Both the position numbers and the translations under genes were made by a program. Shown here piece by piece: positions 1 to 14,542 of a stretch of 64,000 bases of DNA. Every line of letters starts with the position of its first letter. Positions within the stretch are counted from its first letter, which is position 1. This stretch comes from Haematococcus lacustris. Its lineage: Eukaryota > Chlorophyta > Chlorophyceae > Chlamydomonadales > Haematococcaceae. Below the pieces are notes generated by a model. That model worked only from the letters and a program-made list of their open reading frames with translations. It had not been told where the DNA came from and made no database searches. The DNA is taken from the NCBI GenBank assembly GCA_030144725.1, contig JASKMD010000030.1:4108341-4172340 (forward strand). Direction: 5' to 3'.

Positions 1-53
1 CCCTTAACCTCGCCATCATCACCGGCCCTACTAATCCTGGTGCAGGCGCCTAC

Positions 54-159
54 CGTAACTCATGCCTCCTGTGTCATGCCAGCTGGTGCCGCTGTCCAGC
101 ACATCCAGCTCGGGGAGGGTGTTGGGGGAGGGGTCCAGCACCCACTGCAGGAAGGACAC
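54..159 (-). CDS. Partial exon at the left window edge
   Basis: An open 106-nt exon with a good acceptor (GCCTGCAG) and donor (GTAGGC), reading VSFLQWVLDPSPNTLPELDV and on. It may continue the ARM gene or belong to the next gene, because a TGA stop at 434-436 could close the preceding exon. It continues beyond the window. Confidence 0.4.
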
Positions 160-3100
160 CTGCAGGCCAGCAGGCACCAGGGATACGGCACGCACCCACA
201 ACGCCAACAACAACTGCCATCACGTGCCACACACAAAGAGGAGAGGGGTGGCCCCAGCCCCATGTCCACTGTGCCAAGGAGAGACCGTACTGTGCCCATG
301 CCCATGCGCATGCAAGCCATGGAAGGTGCATGAGGTTGTGTGGATGTGTGCATGAGCTGACAGGTGAGGTGATGTAATGATGAGGGGGAGATGGAGGAGG
401 AGGTGGAGGACAACACACACTGATCTCTAAACTGTTTCAGGGTCTGCTGGTGCCAATGCAGCCCTGCAGCAGCCTGGGCCCCGCCAGCAGCACCTTGGCA
501 TGTGCAGCGGCCTTTTCATCCTCGGTCAATGGCTTGGGGGGGTCGCGACTGTCGCCTGGGCGGAGTCGCAAAGGTGTTGGCCCTGGCTGGCCAGCTTCAG
601 ATGGGGTGCTCTGCTGGCAGGCAAGCATGCAAGCAACCGATTCTAGGCTACAGCCCTGTCACTGGGAGTCAAAATGTACGTGCAAGGCGCCCATGCGCCA
701 TGTGAGGGGGAACTTTACTCCAGACATGCAATACACCACACCCAGTGAGTGTGGGTCACATTGCCTTGGCACTGGTACTTGATGCCCGCTGACTTGCTGA
801 TGGAGGTGCTGGCAGGCAAGCGTGGACAGACAGTGCTCAGCTATGGCGCCTGCGATGTCAATATGACGTCAGGCTCTACCCTCTGACCCTCTTGAGGCCC
901 ACCAAGGCTTGCCTTGCAGCTTTTGACCTCTTGGCGGTCCTAGGAGCAGCAGGTAAATGCGTCCATGTCCTACCTAGCCGGAGCCAGGCATGGTTCACTC
1001 ACGTCTAACGCCAGGCTTGCCATGTTGCTGGCGAGTTGCTCGTGTGCCAGCTGCAGGCTTGCGCGAGGTGGTCTCAGTGCTTGGTGCTGGCCGCGCGGCG
1101 ACGCCAGCGGTACCCCGCCGGCCTGGCCAGTGTGACCGGGGGTGACGCCGCCAAGTCGCGGCGAAGGAGCTGCCGACTTGCAGCGCGGAGAGGTGCGCAT
1201 TACCTGGACGCGGTGGAAGTTGGCCTGACCTGTGGACAAACATCTGCGGTCGGTGAGTGATTGCTGTCGCGATGATAGGCGATGCATGATTGTGAAGGGC
1301 ATTGCGTATCTTCCCACGACGGGAGACGCATTGGGTGTCGTACAGTACGCAACACCCTTCCTTCCCACCAGCCTGCATGTCCACCCACACCCCAGCCCTC
1401 ACACCATGCAATTCTAGCAGCGCAGCGTACTTGAGCTTCAGCTCGGCCTTGTACAGGGTGGTGGCATTGTCAGGGTGGAAGTGGATGTTGGCCAGGATGG
1501 CAGCAGCGGTGGAGGAGCGCAGCCGGTCGGCAGACCTGCAGCACGCGGGGCAGGCAGATTGGCAGGGCGAGGGACAGGGGAGGCTTATCATAAGGCAGGT
1601 GACAGGTGGGCAGGCATTCAAGAGGGCAAGCAAGCAGGTATGGCAGCAGGCAGGCTCGTCAGGAGGGAGGAGGGCGGGCGGGTGTGCTTGGCAGGAACCA
1701 GTATGACCCATGGCAGTGTGCTATACGACAGGTGCGTTGTGTGTACCACTCCCAGCTTAGCTGTGATAGCGTCTATACCTGACAGCAGGCAGGCTCGTCA
1801 GGGACTGTCAGCCGTCACGCCATAGTGATGCTAGTTGTGCAGTGATCCTAGTGCTGTCATTGGGTGTGGGTGTAGCTCCTGGCTCATCGCCCTGGGGAGG
1901 TGCACTCACTTGCGCACAGAGCGCAGCAGCGTGTACAGCCCATGCTTGCAGACTGCCACCTGGGCTGGCACATAGCCTGACAGGTTGAGCAGACCCCACA
2001 GCGCCATCAAGCCCACGTCGCTGTGGCCAGAGACATGGGGCGGGTCAGCAGGAGCCTGCAGCAGGTAGGCGGCAGGCAGTGGCACCCTGGAGCCGGAGGT
2101 GGAGGCCTGTGTGCGTTCATCCGCATGCCAGTCCTGGCATCACGCGTTCTTCCCAGTCACACTTAGAGCTGTGATACCCGCACCACCCCCTGCCTTGCCT
2201 TGCCCTACCCTGCCTGTCCCTGCGCTACGTCACCACCGCCCTTCCCTCATCACAATGCGAGCAATGCTCACAATAAGGCCAACAGCCTACACCACAGACT
2301 GAGCCACATTGTGCCAGGCCAGGCCAAGACACTCAATGCTAGAACTGCTGCTAGGGATGCAGCGCATGGCTGCACAGCTGCATGCAGTAGGGTAGCACAA
2401 CCAGAGCTTTGTGGACCAACCCTTCTGTCTGATGCAACAACAACAGGGGCTGTGGCTCGTGTCGCAAGGGATAACAACCGCCGCCGCCGCCGCCGCCGCA
2501 GCAGCCACCCACCTCTTGTGCGCCAGGCCCTGGGGCTGGTGATTGGGCTGCGTCTCTTGGCACTGCATTGGTGGCCTGCTCGGAGTGTTGCTGAGCCTGC
2601 GGCGAGGCTGGGTGAGGGGAGGAGTTGTGAGAGTGTGAGCAGCCATGGTGGTCACACTTGGAAGGAGAAGAAATGACCAGGCCAGCCGCCACTAGCGCTG
2701 CAGTCTCAATGCTCTTTGCGGACGCAGCCTGTGGGGCAGGGCAGGTAGGGCAGGGCAGGGCGGGGCAACACTGCTCGTGACATGTGGGCGAGCTAAGTTA
2801 AGTGTGGTATGATGCAGGGGTGTGTGACTGGCAGCAGGCAAGGCAAAGCGTGTGCCTGTCGAGCTCAGCAGTTCGGCAGTACTGAATACACAGGAGTGCG
2901 GTGAGCTTCTGGATGGTGAACGGCAGTTTGCAGCACTGGTTGTTGGTAGAGAGCCCGGGGGAGTAGGTGGGGCCTTCGCACAAGTTCCGCAGGGGGCGGA
3001 GAGCTGGGGCCATACACGGGGAGTGTAGGCAGGGAGTGGTTGGTTCGAATAAGGGAGGGCAGATGCTTGGGCACACCTGCTCAGGGCCCAGGCGGATGCG

Positions 3101-6100
3101 TAAGCCATTGAGGGCCCGCAGCGGGCTCACCAGCTCTTGTGGCCGCTCCCACTCAGGCGTGCCTGCCGCCACCCTGCAGAGCAGACACGCTTTGCCAGGG
3201 ACAGCGTCATGCAGTGGTGAGCCGACATGGGGGCCACCCGGCCGCGATGGTAGCCAGCCTTGAGGCCAGATGGTAGGTGTCGCCCACCCGCCTGCCCACC
3301 CGCCCGCCCGCCTACCTCCCTGCCCGCCCACCCGCCCGCCCGATTGCCTGATTGTCCACAAACTTATCTAAGACCTAATATGTTTTCATGTGGGCGCCGA
3401 GGCCTTCTTGCTGGCTGTCAGCACTCCCTGCCTCACCGCATGGCTTGCACCGCTGCCAGCGCATGGTTGTCAGTGCGCACGACTGACACCAGTGCCGCCA
3501 CAGCTCTGCCGGCTTTCAAGGCAGCTTGGCCTGCACGCAGCCAGAAGCGCGACAAGCCACAGCCACACGCCACTGCACCACAGCCAGCGACTGCCCCATG
3601 TGTGGGGCCCACCATGACAGATGAACAGGTGCATGGGTGCACGGGTGCCACTCAGCATGCATTGCAGGGTTTTGGCAGTACATGTAGTCATCAGCACAGA
3701 TAACCGCATTAGATGATGACAATCTAGAGTTATGGATGGCAGTGCATACCTGGAGGGAGCTGTGGGGTCTCAAAGCCAGGACCCAGGAATGCGTAACAGA
3801 CCAGAGGAAGAAGAAGAAGAGGCAAAGGGGGATCAGGAAGTAACGAAATGCAGACACATTGTACACATTGTGTCATGAAACCAGCATGGTTTGTCCACAT
3901 GGCAGAGCGTCACCCACCTTCCATGTTAAGGCCCAGTCGAGCCAGGCCTCGCACCGCCACCTCCATGAGCTTGACGTCGGCCCCCCTGCCGGCCACGTCC
4001 TGGGCAGATGCCAGCGCACGTTGAGTCATGGCCACCAGCAGCTCCACCACCTGCACTCCACAGCAGCCAGGCCAGGGGCATCAGGGCGCATAGCTAGATG
4101 CTGACACACAGACCGGCTAGCCTGCTGACGAAGACCAGCCTGTGTAGGTGTCAGGAGTGTATGGCACCACCTGCACCTGTCCCAGTCAGCCAAGAGTGTG
4201 TCCTGAAGCAATACTGCTGCTTCTACACGGTGTTTGGGCATGGGTGCATGGAGCATGTAGTTACACGTAGTTTCCGGCACTGGAAAGAAATTGTCCGCTG
4301 CTGGTCATCCCAGCCACCCTTCCCACGCCTGTTCTTCCCGAGTACGCGGCAGCACACACACATGCACTTGACACCAATGTGTTGCACTGGGTGGTTGGGC
4401 AGTGCATGTGACACAGTGCATGCGGCATACAGTAAGATGTGATTCACATGCTTCTCAAGCTATCAGCTTCTGGTCAGCCCGGCCGCCCTCCACTCTACCA
4501 GCATGGCGCCATTGGGCAAATCAAGCTGTCTGACGACTACTCAGTTGCAGGGTGTGTTGAGGGCGCTGCGGCTGACCTGCTGCAGGCCGCCCAGCGCCAG
4601 CACGTGTTCCGGGGTGTCCAGCAGGTGCTGCAGGTACAGCCCAGCCACCCGCACCAGGCTGCTGCCCGCAAGGGGGCTCGAGGCAGTGGCCACAAGCAGG
4701 TCAGCCATGCCCAGCCGGACAAGCTCAGCACACACCACCTGCGGGCAGGCAGGCGGGCAGGCAGGGAGCCACTGCCAGCAGGAGCCTGGTGTCCAGCTGG
4801 TGTCACCGCATGTGTGCCGTGATGAGTGATGTGAGTGCTGTGCTGATGAGTGCGGCACTACAGCCAGCGCAGTCATGTGCAAGCTTTACTGCCCGCCCCT
4901 CACCATTGAGCACCTCCACCACCAGCAGTACAAGGACAAGGCAAGGCGGTGCAGCTGAGCCCCTGCTCCAGAGCCCAGAGAGGAGCTTCATCTTTCCATG
5001 TATTGTGATATACGTCGGGAATGAGCTGTCATGAGAGTGGATACAGTCGCGAAGTACCATCTACTACAGAGCGCGATGAAGGGCAAGAAGCGCAAGGGCG
5101 TGATTGAGCCCAAACAGCCCAAACCAAAGGTCCCAAAGCTCCATCCAGCGGCATGTGGCCGTCACGCTGGACACTTGGGATGCAGTGTGGGGGGAGTACC
5201 TGCATCCCAAGTGGGCTGAGCAAAGGATGAGGCTGCATGGTGCGCAGGAGAAGGTCCTGGAGCGCTACTTCAAGAAGGTGGGAGTGCCAAGGGTAGGGGG
5301 GAAGGGGCAGGACCACAGGCTGATGACTGCCCCACATGTGACCTGCTAGTTGGCATGTCCCCAGTTCTGCCAAGGATGTCATGCGCATTGTGTGCCTTGT
5401 GTGCCTTATGTGCCATGCAGCTGGAGGAGGAGGCAGCCAGTGTGTCCCAGCAGGAGTGGGGGACCCGCAAGCAGCTGGTAGTGTTCTTTGGCAACGCAGG
5501 CATGGCACCCGGGGTGGGTGGGGGCCAAGGCCGTGCTGCAGGCCTGCCGCAAGGTGGTGGAGAGGCCCAACAGCGGCAAGCCAACCGACAGGGTGCCAGG
5601 CAGGGTGGTGACAGTGGATGAGTTCCGCACCAGCAGGGTCAGCTCAATCTTGAACAGCCCCCAGCCCTGTGAGGAGGAGCTGGACAGCAGCAAGCCCAGC
5701 AGGCCTGAGGACTGGAAGCCCAAGCCTGGTTAGGTGCAGAACCACTTGTTGCGGTCAGCCTGGAGCAAGCGGTTTGAGGCGCGAGTGCGGGGCCTCATGC
5801 GGTGCCCTTGGCTGGCCCAGGCCACCCCTGGGGAGCTTGGCAAATGGGTGGACAAGGACTGCAACGCAGCCCTCAACCTCCAGCGGGCAGGGGAGAGCAA
5901 GTGGCGCCCACTGGAGCTGTGCAGGTGGCCACACCGAGGAAGACTTCCAGCCCAGGGCAAGGAGTACCCACCACCGGGCTATAAGAAGCTGTGAGAGCGA
6001 GCCCCCAAGGCCCAAGCCCAGCTGCCTGTAGCACAGTAGCATGTGTGCACTGCGCAATGCTGAAGCTGTTGCTTACATCAGAGCATGTGTTTCATGCCAA

Positions 6101-9100
6101 CATAGATTTCCCGGCCTTCGCAAGTGGTTGGGGTAGTGAATCAGGTATTGGTGCCGGATGCTTGCTGCATGCAAACAGTTCGGATTAAAGATAACACACC
6201 CCCTGCCCTGTAGTAATAGTAGGGGAACAACTGTGCTCTATAGATAGCGTTCTATGAGTAAGGTCGTGCTATGAATTCAAGGGTATGAAGCTATGCCCTG
6301 TCACTTTGAGCTATACATCATGCATGAGGGCGAACGAAAATAACAACACTGGTACCAGGCCTGATGTGAGTCCAGCGGGGCTCACCGGGTGCGTGCTGCT
6401 CAGGCTCCATGCACAGCGCAGCCCCAACTCCCTCAGCGCTGCGCCCTCACTGCCGGCCGTGCCTGAACGACCATCAGGGTCACTCATGTGAGGGGCGTTG
6501 GCAACCCCAATGTCGGCTGGGGGTGGCATGTAGTGTCGAACTTTCTTGGATGTGGCTCATACTCGCTATTACATGGCTGGCTGGCTGGCTCAGCAGGTCA
6601 GCAGAACCATGCAGGGCAAGGGGTGGGCTCATCCTCAACTCATGGCACCTTGCCCATGGCTTCATGGCTGGGCTCAGATCCCTGACACAACTGCAGACTC
6701 CCTGGCTAAGTATACAAGCCGGATGTTTCTCTGCCCCTTGTTCCCTCCAATCCCTCTAGTATCACTGCACCCAGGCATGTCTGCGCACCAGGTATTGGAG
6801 GGAATAAGGTGTAGAGAAACAAATGAATGTGTGCACCTCACCCTCCACCGCACCTGGCAGCATGCAGCACATGTCCACCAGCATGGCGATGCCTGCTTGG
6901 GGGCCATCGGTCAGCAGCAGGGGGGTGTCCACGCTGAACCTCACCTGCATCAGTTCACCAGGCAAGGGTGGAGCAGCAGCAGGGGAGACCCAGGTCCATG
7001 TAGGTCAGGTGTGGTCCAGGCAGGGGTGGGTCAGGCTGGCGGTGCGCTGCGCCGGCCTGGAGCCTGGGGCTATGCTGTGGGGCATGAAGCACTAGCGCTA
7101 TGCCAGGCTTCAGGGGGTGAGGGCCTGCCGTCCATTCCTGGACCTTCCCCCTGGGCCACCCCCAAGTCAAGGCCATAGGAGTAGGACAGAGTGACGGCCA
7201 TGCCTCTCAGCTCTAGCTCGTGGGCCCCTCGGGGGTCAGACGACACAAGGTACTGGGTAGGCCCTAGGGTGCCTGAGGTAAGCCTGGTGTGCGGGCCATG
7301 CTGGCGCTGGTGAGGTTTAATGCAACTCGTGGGTAGGTGGTGGGGGCTGTGCAGGGCGACCCGTGGGTAGGTGGTGGGGGCTGTGCAGGGTGCTGCTGCT
7401 GCTCCTGCTGCCGCTGCTGCTGCTGTTACTGCTACTTAGGGATCAAGCAAGCTGGAGGGTGTGAATGCAGCGCACCGTCCACCAGCTGGCCTCCGACACC
7501 GCAAACAGCCCGTCAGCATTAGCCTGCACGCCACAGCCATGCAAGGTTGGTGGATCAGCAAGGGGAGCACACATCCACGCTACAGCAATACAATGTTGGT
7601 GGAGCTGCAGTGGCTGCATATCTCATAGCCAGCTGTTGTGTGCCTCACACAGCACTGGTGTATGTGGCCCTGGCTCCTTAGGGCTTTGCTGAGGCCAGAA
7701 CCGCTTGCCTAGTCCTATGCTGTGTATGCTAGCACTACCTCCCTCACCCTCCCTCCCCTCCCTCCCTCCCTCCCTCCCCTCCCTCCCCTCCCTCCCCTCC
7801 CTCCCCTCCCTCCCCTCCCTCCCCTCCCTCCCCCTCCTGCCCTGCCCACCCACCAGGGTGTTCATGCGGCTCATGTTTTCCACAAGCCACTGCCGCAGCA
7901 GCAGCCACAGCGCCATGCAGCTGAAACGAACCTGCAGGCAGGACCAGCCCACCCTGCTCTCACACCCTGGCATTCATCTGCTCCGTCAGTGCCACCACAC
8001 CACACCCAGGAAAGTGATGAGAATAACCGCCTGACGGTCAACAGAGCAGGCATCCTTCCAACTGCTAATCAGCGCACCCTCCAGCTAAGCAGGTGGACTT
8101 ACACAAGACCTGCGACTCGGGCAGCAGGCAGCCAGCAGGTAGTCAGCAGCCGGCAGGCCCCCTCCCACTGCCTCAGCCTCCCACTGCCTGCCACAGCCCC
8201 TTCTCCTCACCTGGCACACCAGTGCCTTGGCCGCCGCAGCCTCCAGCCCCTGGCATTGGGAGTGCAACCCTGCCAGCGTGCTGTCCGCCTGGGACAGCCT
8301 TGCGCTGCTCAGCCCCTCCCTCACCACGCTCATCATGCCCTCCCCGCCCTGCAGCCCTGGTGCTGAGTGGCCGCTGGAGCCAGAGGTCAGTCTACCGCCC
8401 CTTGATAGCTGCCCTGCAGGCTGTGGCCAAGCAGTCCCTGGTAGGGGAGAAGCTCGTCCAGACTGCTCCGGCCCCAGGCCAGCGTCTGGGTGGGGCGCCA
8501 CTGCACCAGGGGGTTGGCTGCGACCCTGAGAGGCTGGTTGGGGGGCGTGGGAGCGTTCTGGGGAGGGGCCGGCGGTGGCAGGGGTGGCAGGGGCGGCCTT
8601 GGGGTAGAAGAGGCCTGAGGGGCCGTGGTGGGCCAGGTGGTCCTGGCGCAGGGCTGACTGGCCGCCACGCAGCCAGCGCTGGATCAGGGGTACCCAGCGG
8701 GCGTCATGCAGCACCACCTTCCTGCGCACTCAGGGGTGAGGGAGGCAGGAGGTCACCAGCTTGGCGGGGAGGCAGGAGGGAAGAGGAGGGGTCCAGGGTG
8801 ATGGGGTGTGTAGGAGGAAGAGGGAGGAGAAAGAAGAGGGGTAGGTGGAAGCAGTGGGAGCAAGAGAAGCTAGTTGGGTTAGAAGGTAGTTGGGGCAATT
8901 GGTGATGCAGAAGTGGTCAGGGCCATGCTGTGTGCAAGTTACTAAGATCTAAGTACCTGGAAGGGGGGGCGGGAGGTGGCAGCTTAGAGGGAAAGGGGCC
9001 CAGGCCAGCTGAGCAGAGCTTCACAGGTGATGAGCCACGCCCAAAGATAAAGGGCAGACCAGGCAAGGCCGGGCCAGGCCAGACCTAGCATACCATGGGG

Positions 9101-11050
9101 AAGGTGGCAGAGGGCAGAGGGGGTCAGGACGCACCTGTTGGCCTCTAGGCGGCACATGCACCACAGCATCCCGGCTAGGTACGGGTCGCACTCTGGCCGC
9201 CCCGCCTGCTGGCTGCAGTACTCCAACAGCAGCCCCACCTGCCCCAGGACCAGGCTCTGCTCTGTGGCCATGACGTGCAGCAGGGCTGCGGGCACGAGGG
9301 CAGGGGCGGGGGCAGCAGCAGGGTATGCAGGGAGTGGCATGAAGTGGGTGGGTCAGGGAAAAGGGAACACAAAAGGGGCAGGGCTGGACGGGGCGGGAAG
9401 GGACTGAAAGGGCGGGGAGGAAAGGGGAGTGTGGTGATCCTGTGATGCTTCTGAGCTGTTGCTGTGCCAATGGGCAGCAGGGGTGGGGGGAAGCAGGCGC
9501 ACCTGACGCCACCACAGAGTGTGTTGCTGCCAGCAGGGCGGGGTCATTGCAGCAGGGGGAGCGCGCCAAGGTGACCAGGTCCACGGTGATGTCGCTGCTG
9601 TGTAACAGCGGCCTGCTCGACACAATGACATGCACCCAGGTCTATGTTGTGGGCTGATATGGAGCCGTCAGACCTCAAAGATGCTTCACTGGCCTCAAGA
9701 GCGGGCAGGTCAGTGGCGGCTCACCGGGGCCTGGGGCTGGGCCGGGGCAACATGTCCCGTGTGGGGCTGGGCCTAGCTTGCTGCACTGGCATGGGCCACA
9801 TGATGGCAGAGGTGGGAGCAAGCAAGCACGGTACTGAGGGATGGGTATGTGTGTTGCAGCAACGCTGACGGGCGCCTAACCATGTTCTGATGATAATGGT
9901 GTCGGTGGTGGTGGGGGTGGTGGTGGTGGTGGTAGCGGTGGTGATGGTGATGATAGTGGAGGAGAGGATCGGTGGTCGCCTTGTCGCCAGACTTGGTCAA
10001 GCTGCCAGGAGCTGCTCAGCAGAAGGAGGCCGCACATACATGTGTTGCCTGCTGCCCGTCCAATGTGGGACGAACCCACTGCCCTAGTGCGTATGAGAAA
10101 TGTAACTGTTGTCAACGTAACTGTTGCCAATGTAACTGTTGCCAATGTAAGTCGCGGCAGGGGCAGGGTGGTGTTGTGGTGGCAGGAGCTGACCTGAAGG
10201 GCGCATTGAAGAGCATGGAGGTGTCCTCCTGGGAGGCCGTCTGGCCCGGATGCAATGCCTGCAGCACATACAGTACCAGCGAGCACATGCCAACAGGTTG
10301 AAGATGGCACTGGTTACAGTTGATTTGAGTTGGCACCTGCCCAGCTACAGCAGCGCTGAGACTTACTACGACACTCTGGTTTGTCTTGGTTGCTTGGTGG
10401 GTGCAACCCTGGCATCCCTGGCCATATCTGTGCTGCATAGTGCTTGCGCTGGGCAGGGCCTCTGTGGTGCTGGCACCTGGACTGCTGTTCAGAGACCAGT
10501 GCATCCCACAGTCAGGCCGTCTGGATCAGACGCTGCATTGGAAGCTGTCATACTTATGTCTGACCACGCAAAACCTTGGCCATAAACAGCCCGTCTTTGG
10601 ACCTGCCAGCAACGCACTGTCCAGTGTCACCCTGCCCAGTCAGTTGTATGCATGGGCGCCATGCAAGCTGTTAGGAAGCTTTCCATAATACAGACAGCAC
10701 GTATCACACAGGCAGTGCGTCTAAAGACGGTGCTGTGGCTGCAGCCAACATTTGCTATCAACGCAGGTGCCATCTACAGCTCGTGACCCATGCTGTGACC
10801 AGGCTGCGACAGCAGCCTGCATGGTCCAACCTGCCTCTCACCTCCGCCAGCGCACACACGACGGCGGCGGCTGCCAGCTGCGCATGGCCCACCGCTGGGC
10901 CCGTGGGCAGCAGACAGCGCAGCGCGTCCTGGGCAGCGGCCAGGCTGTGCTCGGCACCCTCCTGCAGCGCCTCCTCCACCTCAAACAGGCCGTCCCCGGC
11001 TAGCTCAATGTCACTGCAAGGGTGGTAGCAACGGCGTAGGCAGCAGCAGC

Positions 11051-11081
<31 letters not shown>

Positions 11082-14000
11082 TGGCAGCGACCGGGGCAGC
11101 AGAAACAGCAGCAGCAGCGGCGGGAAAGAGGCCATTGCACAATAGATGACAGTATCGAATGGCAACAGCAGCAGTGACAGAGCTCGGAGCAGAAGTTGGG
11201 CATCAGCAACTAAGCAAGCACATCCTAGCCCCTAGACATGCCACAGACAACAGTGATGAATCTGGTCAGGCTGCCCAGTTCCAGCCCCTACACAGCCTGG
11301 CCCTCTGAGGTGGCTCTACCCACTCACCGCTCTGCCAGCACCAGCTCATCCTCCAGCCTCTCATGCTGCACGTCATCGGCCTCATCAAAGTAGAACCTAA
11401 GCACAGCAAGCAGGCCAGCAAGCATCAGCCAGCAAGCAACAGCAGCGGCAGCAGGCCAGTCAAACATCAGGGAGTTGCGAGCAGTGGCCACTCAGGCCTT
11501 CCAGGGCACCAGTTACGCCCCAGTGCTGCGCCCACACTGTACACCCACACCCCCTCCCATTGTTCTTCAGGTCCCCTGCGCCAGCTACCCGTCCTGACAG
11601 CAGCCCAGCATGCCGGGTGCTGACTCTTGTGCATGTGTAAGCGAGTGCATCCTAGTGAGCAGGCAATCAGCAGGCAGTGCAGTGCTACAGGAGAGGGAGC
11701 AGACAGGCAGTCAATCTGTCTGAGCATGCAGGGTCTCAGGGTCACTGCAAGCCAGCCCGCTGACAGGCCGCTGGCGTCATGTGACAGCATGGCAGCATGC
11801 GGCCAGAGGGGTGAGGGTGTGACTGACTTAGAGGCCGCCTTGCGCTCAGCCACCTCTGACTCATGGTTGGCCAGTGCGTTGCGAGCTTCAGCTGCACACC
11901 ACCACCAGGGTGTTCACATCAGGGGTGATCAGGGGAGGCCTGCAGCGGCCCTGCCCTGTGCAATCTGAAGCGCCAGGCTGCCTTTGACAACAGGCTGCCT
12001 CTCACAAGCAACAGGCTGCCCTGTGTGGTCTGAAGCGCCAGGCAGCTTCTGACAACAGATAGTCTCAAGGCCAGGAGGAGCCTGGCGCTGGCTGCATGCA
12101 TGCAGCTGCTGTGGAGCTGTGGTGCCTTACCCAGGCCTCATGATGGTCCCAGGCCCAATCAGTGGCATTCAACCAGCGGCAGGGAGCAGCACTGCCTGCT
12201 GGGCTGCCCACCCTCCGCACCCAGGCATAGCCACCCAGCCCCCTGCCCTGAGGCCTGCCCCTCCTCACCCGCTTTGTTGCGAGCAGCACCCACACGCACG
12301 TGCTGCTCCAGCAGCTGCGCATGCACCCGCTGCAGCAGCAGCGCATGACCCTGCACTGCAGCCAGGCTGGCCAGCACACAGAATAGGCTAGAGGCCAGCC
12401 ACTCGGACGGTGGCTTGGCAGGGGAGGAGCTGGCCGGCTCCCGGCCGCCAGTGGACTTCCTGGGGTTAGCCAGGGTGTCATCCTCAGCAGCCCTGGCAGG
12501 CCCAGGCCGGCGACTCTGCCCACTGCCAGTGCTGCCGGCCACGCTCACCCTCTCCTCACCCGGCAGCCCCCCCATTGAGCCACCGCCCTCCCCACGGCCT
12601 TCGCGGACCCCAGCCGCCCAGGACTGCTGCCGGCTGGGCTGCCGGGCAGCCATGCTGGGGAGCTTGCTGAGGGTTGGGCTGTGTGCTGGGGTGTCCATGC
12701 TGGGGTGTTCTGGGGGCCCTGGGGGGCCTTGGGGCTGGGTGGGGGGGTCAGCCTCTGAGGACTGCACAGCACCTCCCTCCTCCTGCTGCTGCTGCTGCTG
12801 CAGCTCCTGGAGGTCGTGCTCGGGTGGGGCTTTGTGCTCAGTCTGCAGCTGCAGCACGTGCATCTGCTGCTGCAGGCTCTCATCCACCTGCGCACAGGGC
12901 AGCAGCAGGAGCACACGGCTCGGCCCTATCATGCCCAAGACCCTGCCAGGAGACATGGATACATGCAGCGTGATACGGTGTGATGCTGTGCCCCACCAAC
13001 ATGATTGGGACCACTCTAAAGAGGGGCGGGAGGTGGCAGCTCAGAGGGGAAGGGGCCAAGCCAGCTGAGCAGAGTTTTCAAGGTGATGAGCCAAGGCCCC
13101 CAAGAACGCAGACCAGGCCAGACCAGGCCAGGCCAGACCAGACCCAAGGCAAGACCCAACCCGACCCTGCCCTGCCCAACCCAGCCCAAGGAGGTGAGAC
13201 AAGACCAGGCCAGACCAAACCAGGCCAGGCCAGACCAAACCAGACCAGGGCCAACCCTGACCAGGTTGCAGTCACAGCCGAATGCAGGAGGGTGACAGAT
13301 TGCAGCCACAGCCGTGACAGGCAGTCTCAGCATGAGGGTCAGGGTGACAGTCTCAGCATGAGGGGCCACACTGACCTGCATCTCCTGCACCAGGGCCACC
13401 AGCTGCCCCGCCAGCTTAGCCAGGCTGGAGGCGTCCTTGAAGGTGAGGGGGGGTTCGCGAGGGGGAGGTGGGGGCGGCCCACTGGCAGCTTTCTGCATTG
13501 CCAACATGCGCGCTGCAACCGCCGCCATGGAGCCCTCCCCCTGTAGGCATGGGCAGCACGGCGGAAGCCCTTCGCCACTGCGGTAGCGCTGGCTGCCTGC
13601 CTGGCAAAAACGGGCAGAGGTGCTCAGCCAAGCCAGCAGGTCGAGTTAGGCCCTTGACCTTGACCCTGGCCCTGACCTTGACCCTGACCACGGCTGCACC
13701 GTTGCCATCATGGTCGCCATCTATCATTCGCCGCCACCTCCGCCATTGTCACCATCATTACCATCACCACCATCAGCAGCACCGCCTTCACGATGAGGGC
13801 AACCTCACAGTCATCACCACCCCAGACCCTTGCCCCAACCCACTGACCCCTCCTGATGTACCCCTGCCGCACCCGTTGCCCTCCTTTCCACATTCTTCAT
13901 AATACCGGCAAAATGATGTTGGCGTTAGGAGCCAGCACGTGTGTGTTAGAGAAAGAGCCCATGCCACTAGGCAGCATGCGCGCAAGCTGCACGGAAGCGA

Positions 14001-14503
14001 CTGCGGCGATCGTAGACTGCCATGACCCTCACCTGCGGGAAGCCCGAACCCCCTGCTGCCGCGAAGGGGTCAACTGACCGGTCTCCGTAGCCTTCGTGGT
14101 TCAGTGGCATGAAGCTTGGGCTGGCAGGTCGCGGTCTCCAGGGAGGAGCAGGGGCTGTCGCTGCCGCCGTCGCCGCCTGGGCTGCTCGCTGCGCTGCAGC
14201 TGCGTCAGCCGCAGTGTTCCGTACCTCGACGGCCAGCTGCGCAGTGACTGCGCCCCACAGCGCACACGAGGCAGATTCCATCACGCCCAGGAGCGTGTGA
14301 CCGCCACTGCCTAGCATATCCACTCCGGACCTGCAGCCAAACAGACAGCACACACAGCAGGCGCAGTGGAGTATCGGTAGCGGGCAGAGCCAGGCAGGCA
14401 ACACACAGGGCAGTGAACGAATCTGAACCTGAGCCTGAAAACCAAAACGAGACCAGAACGAGGTGCCAGGTGTCAGGCAGCAGGAGTACCAGTGGCATGC
14501 TAT

Positions 14504-14542
<39 letters not shown>

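Noticed and set aside
3040..3065. ggttggttcgaataa as a possible tRNA T-arm
   Set aside because: No matching acceptor, D-arm or anticodon stem can be folded around it.
13967..14404. Ala-rich minus-strand frame as a separate gene
   Set aside because: It contains exon 14033-14330 of the ARM gene, which chains in phase with both neighbours; the remainder is intron.
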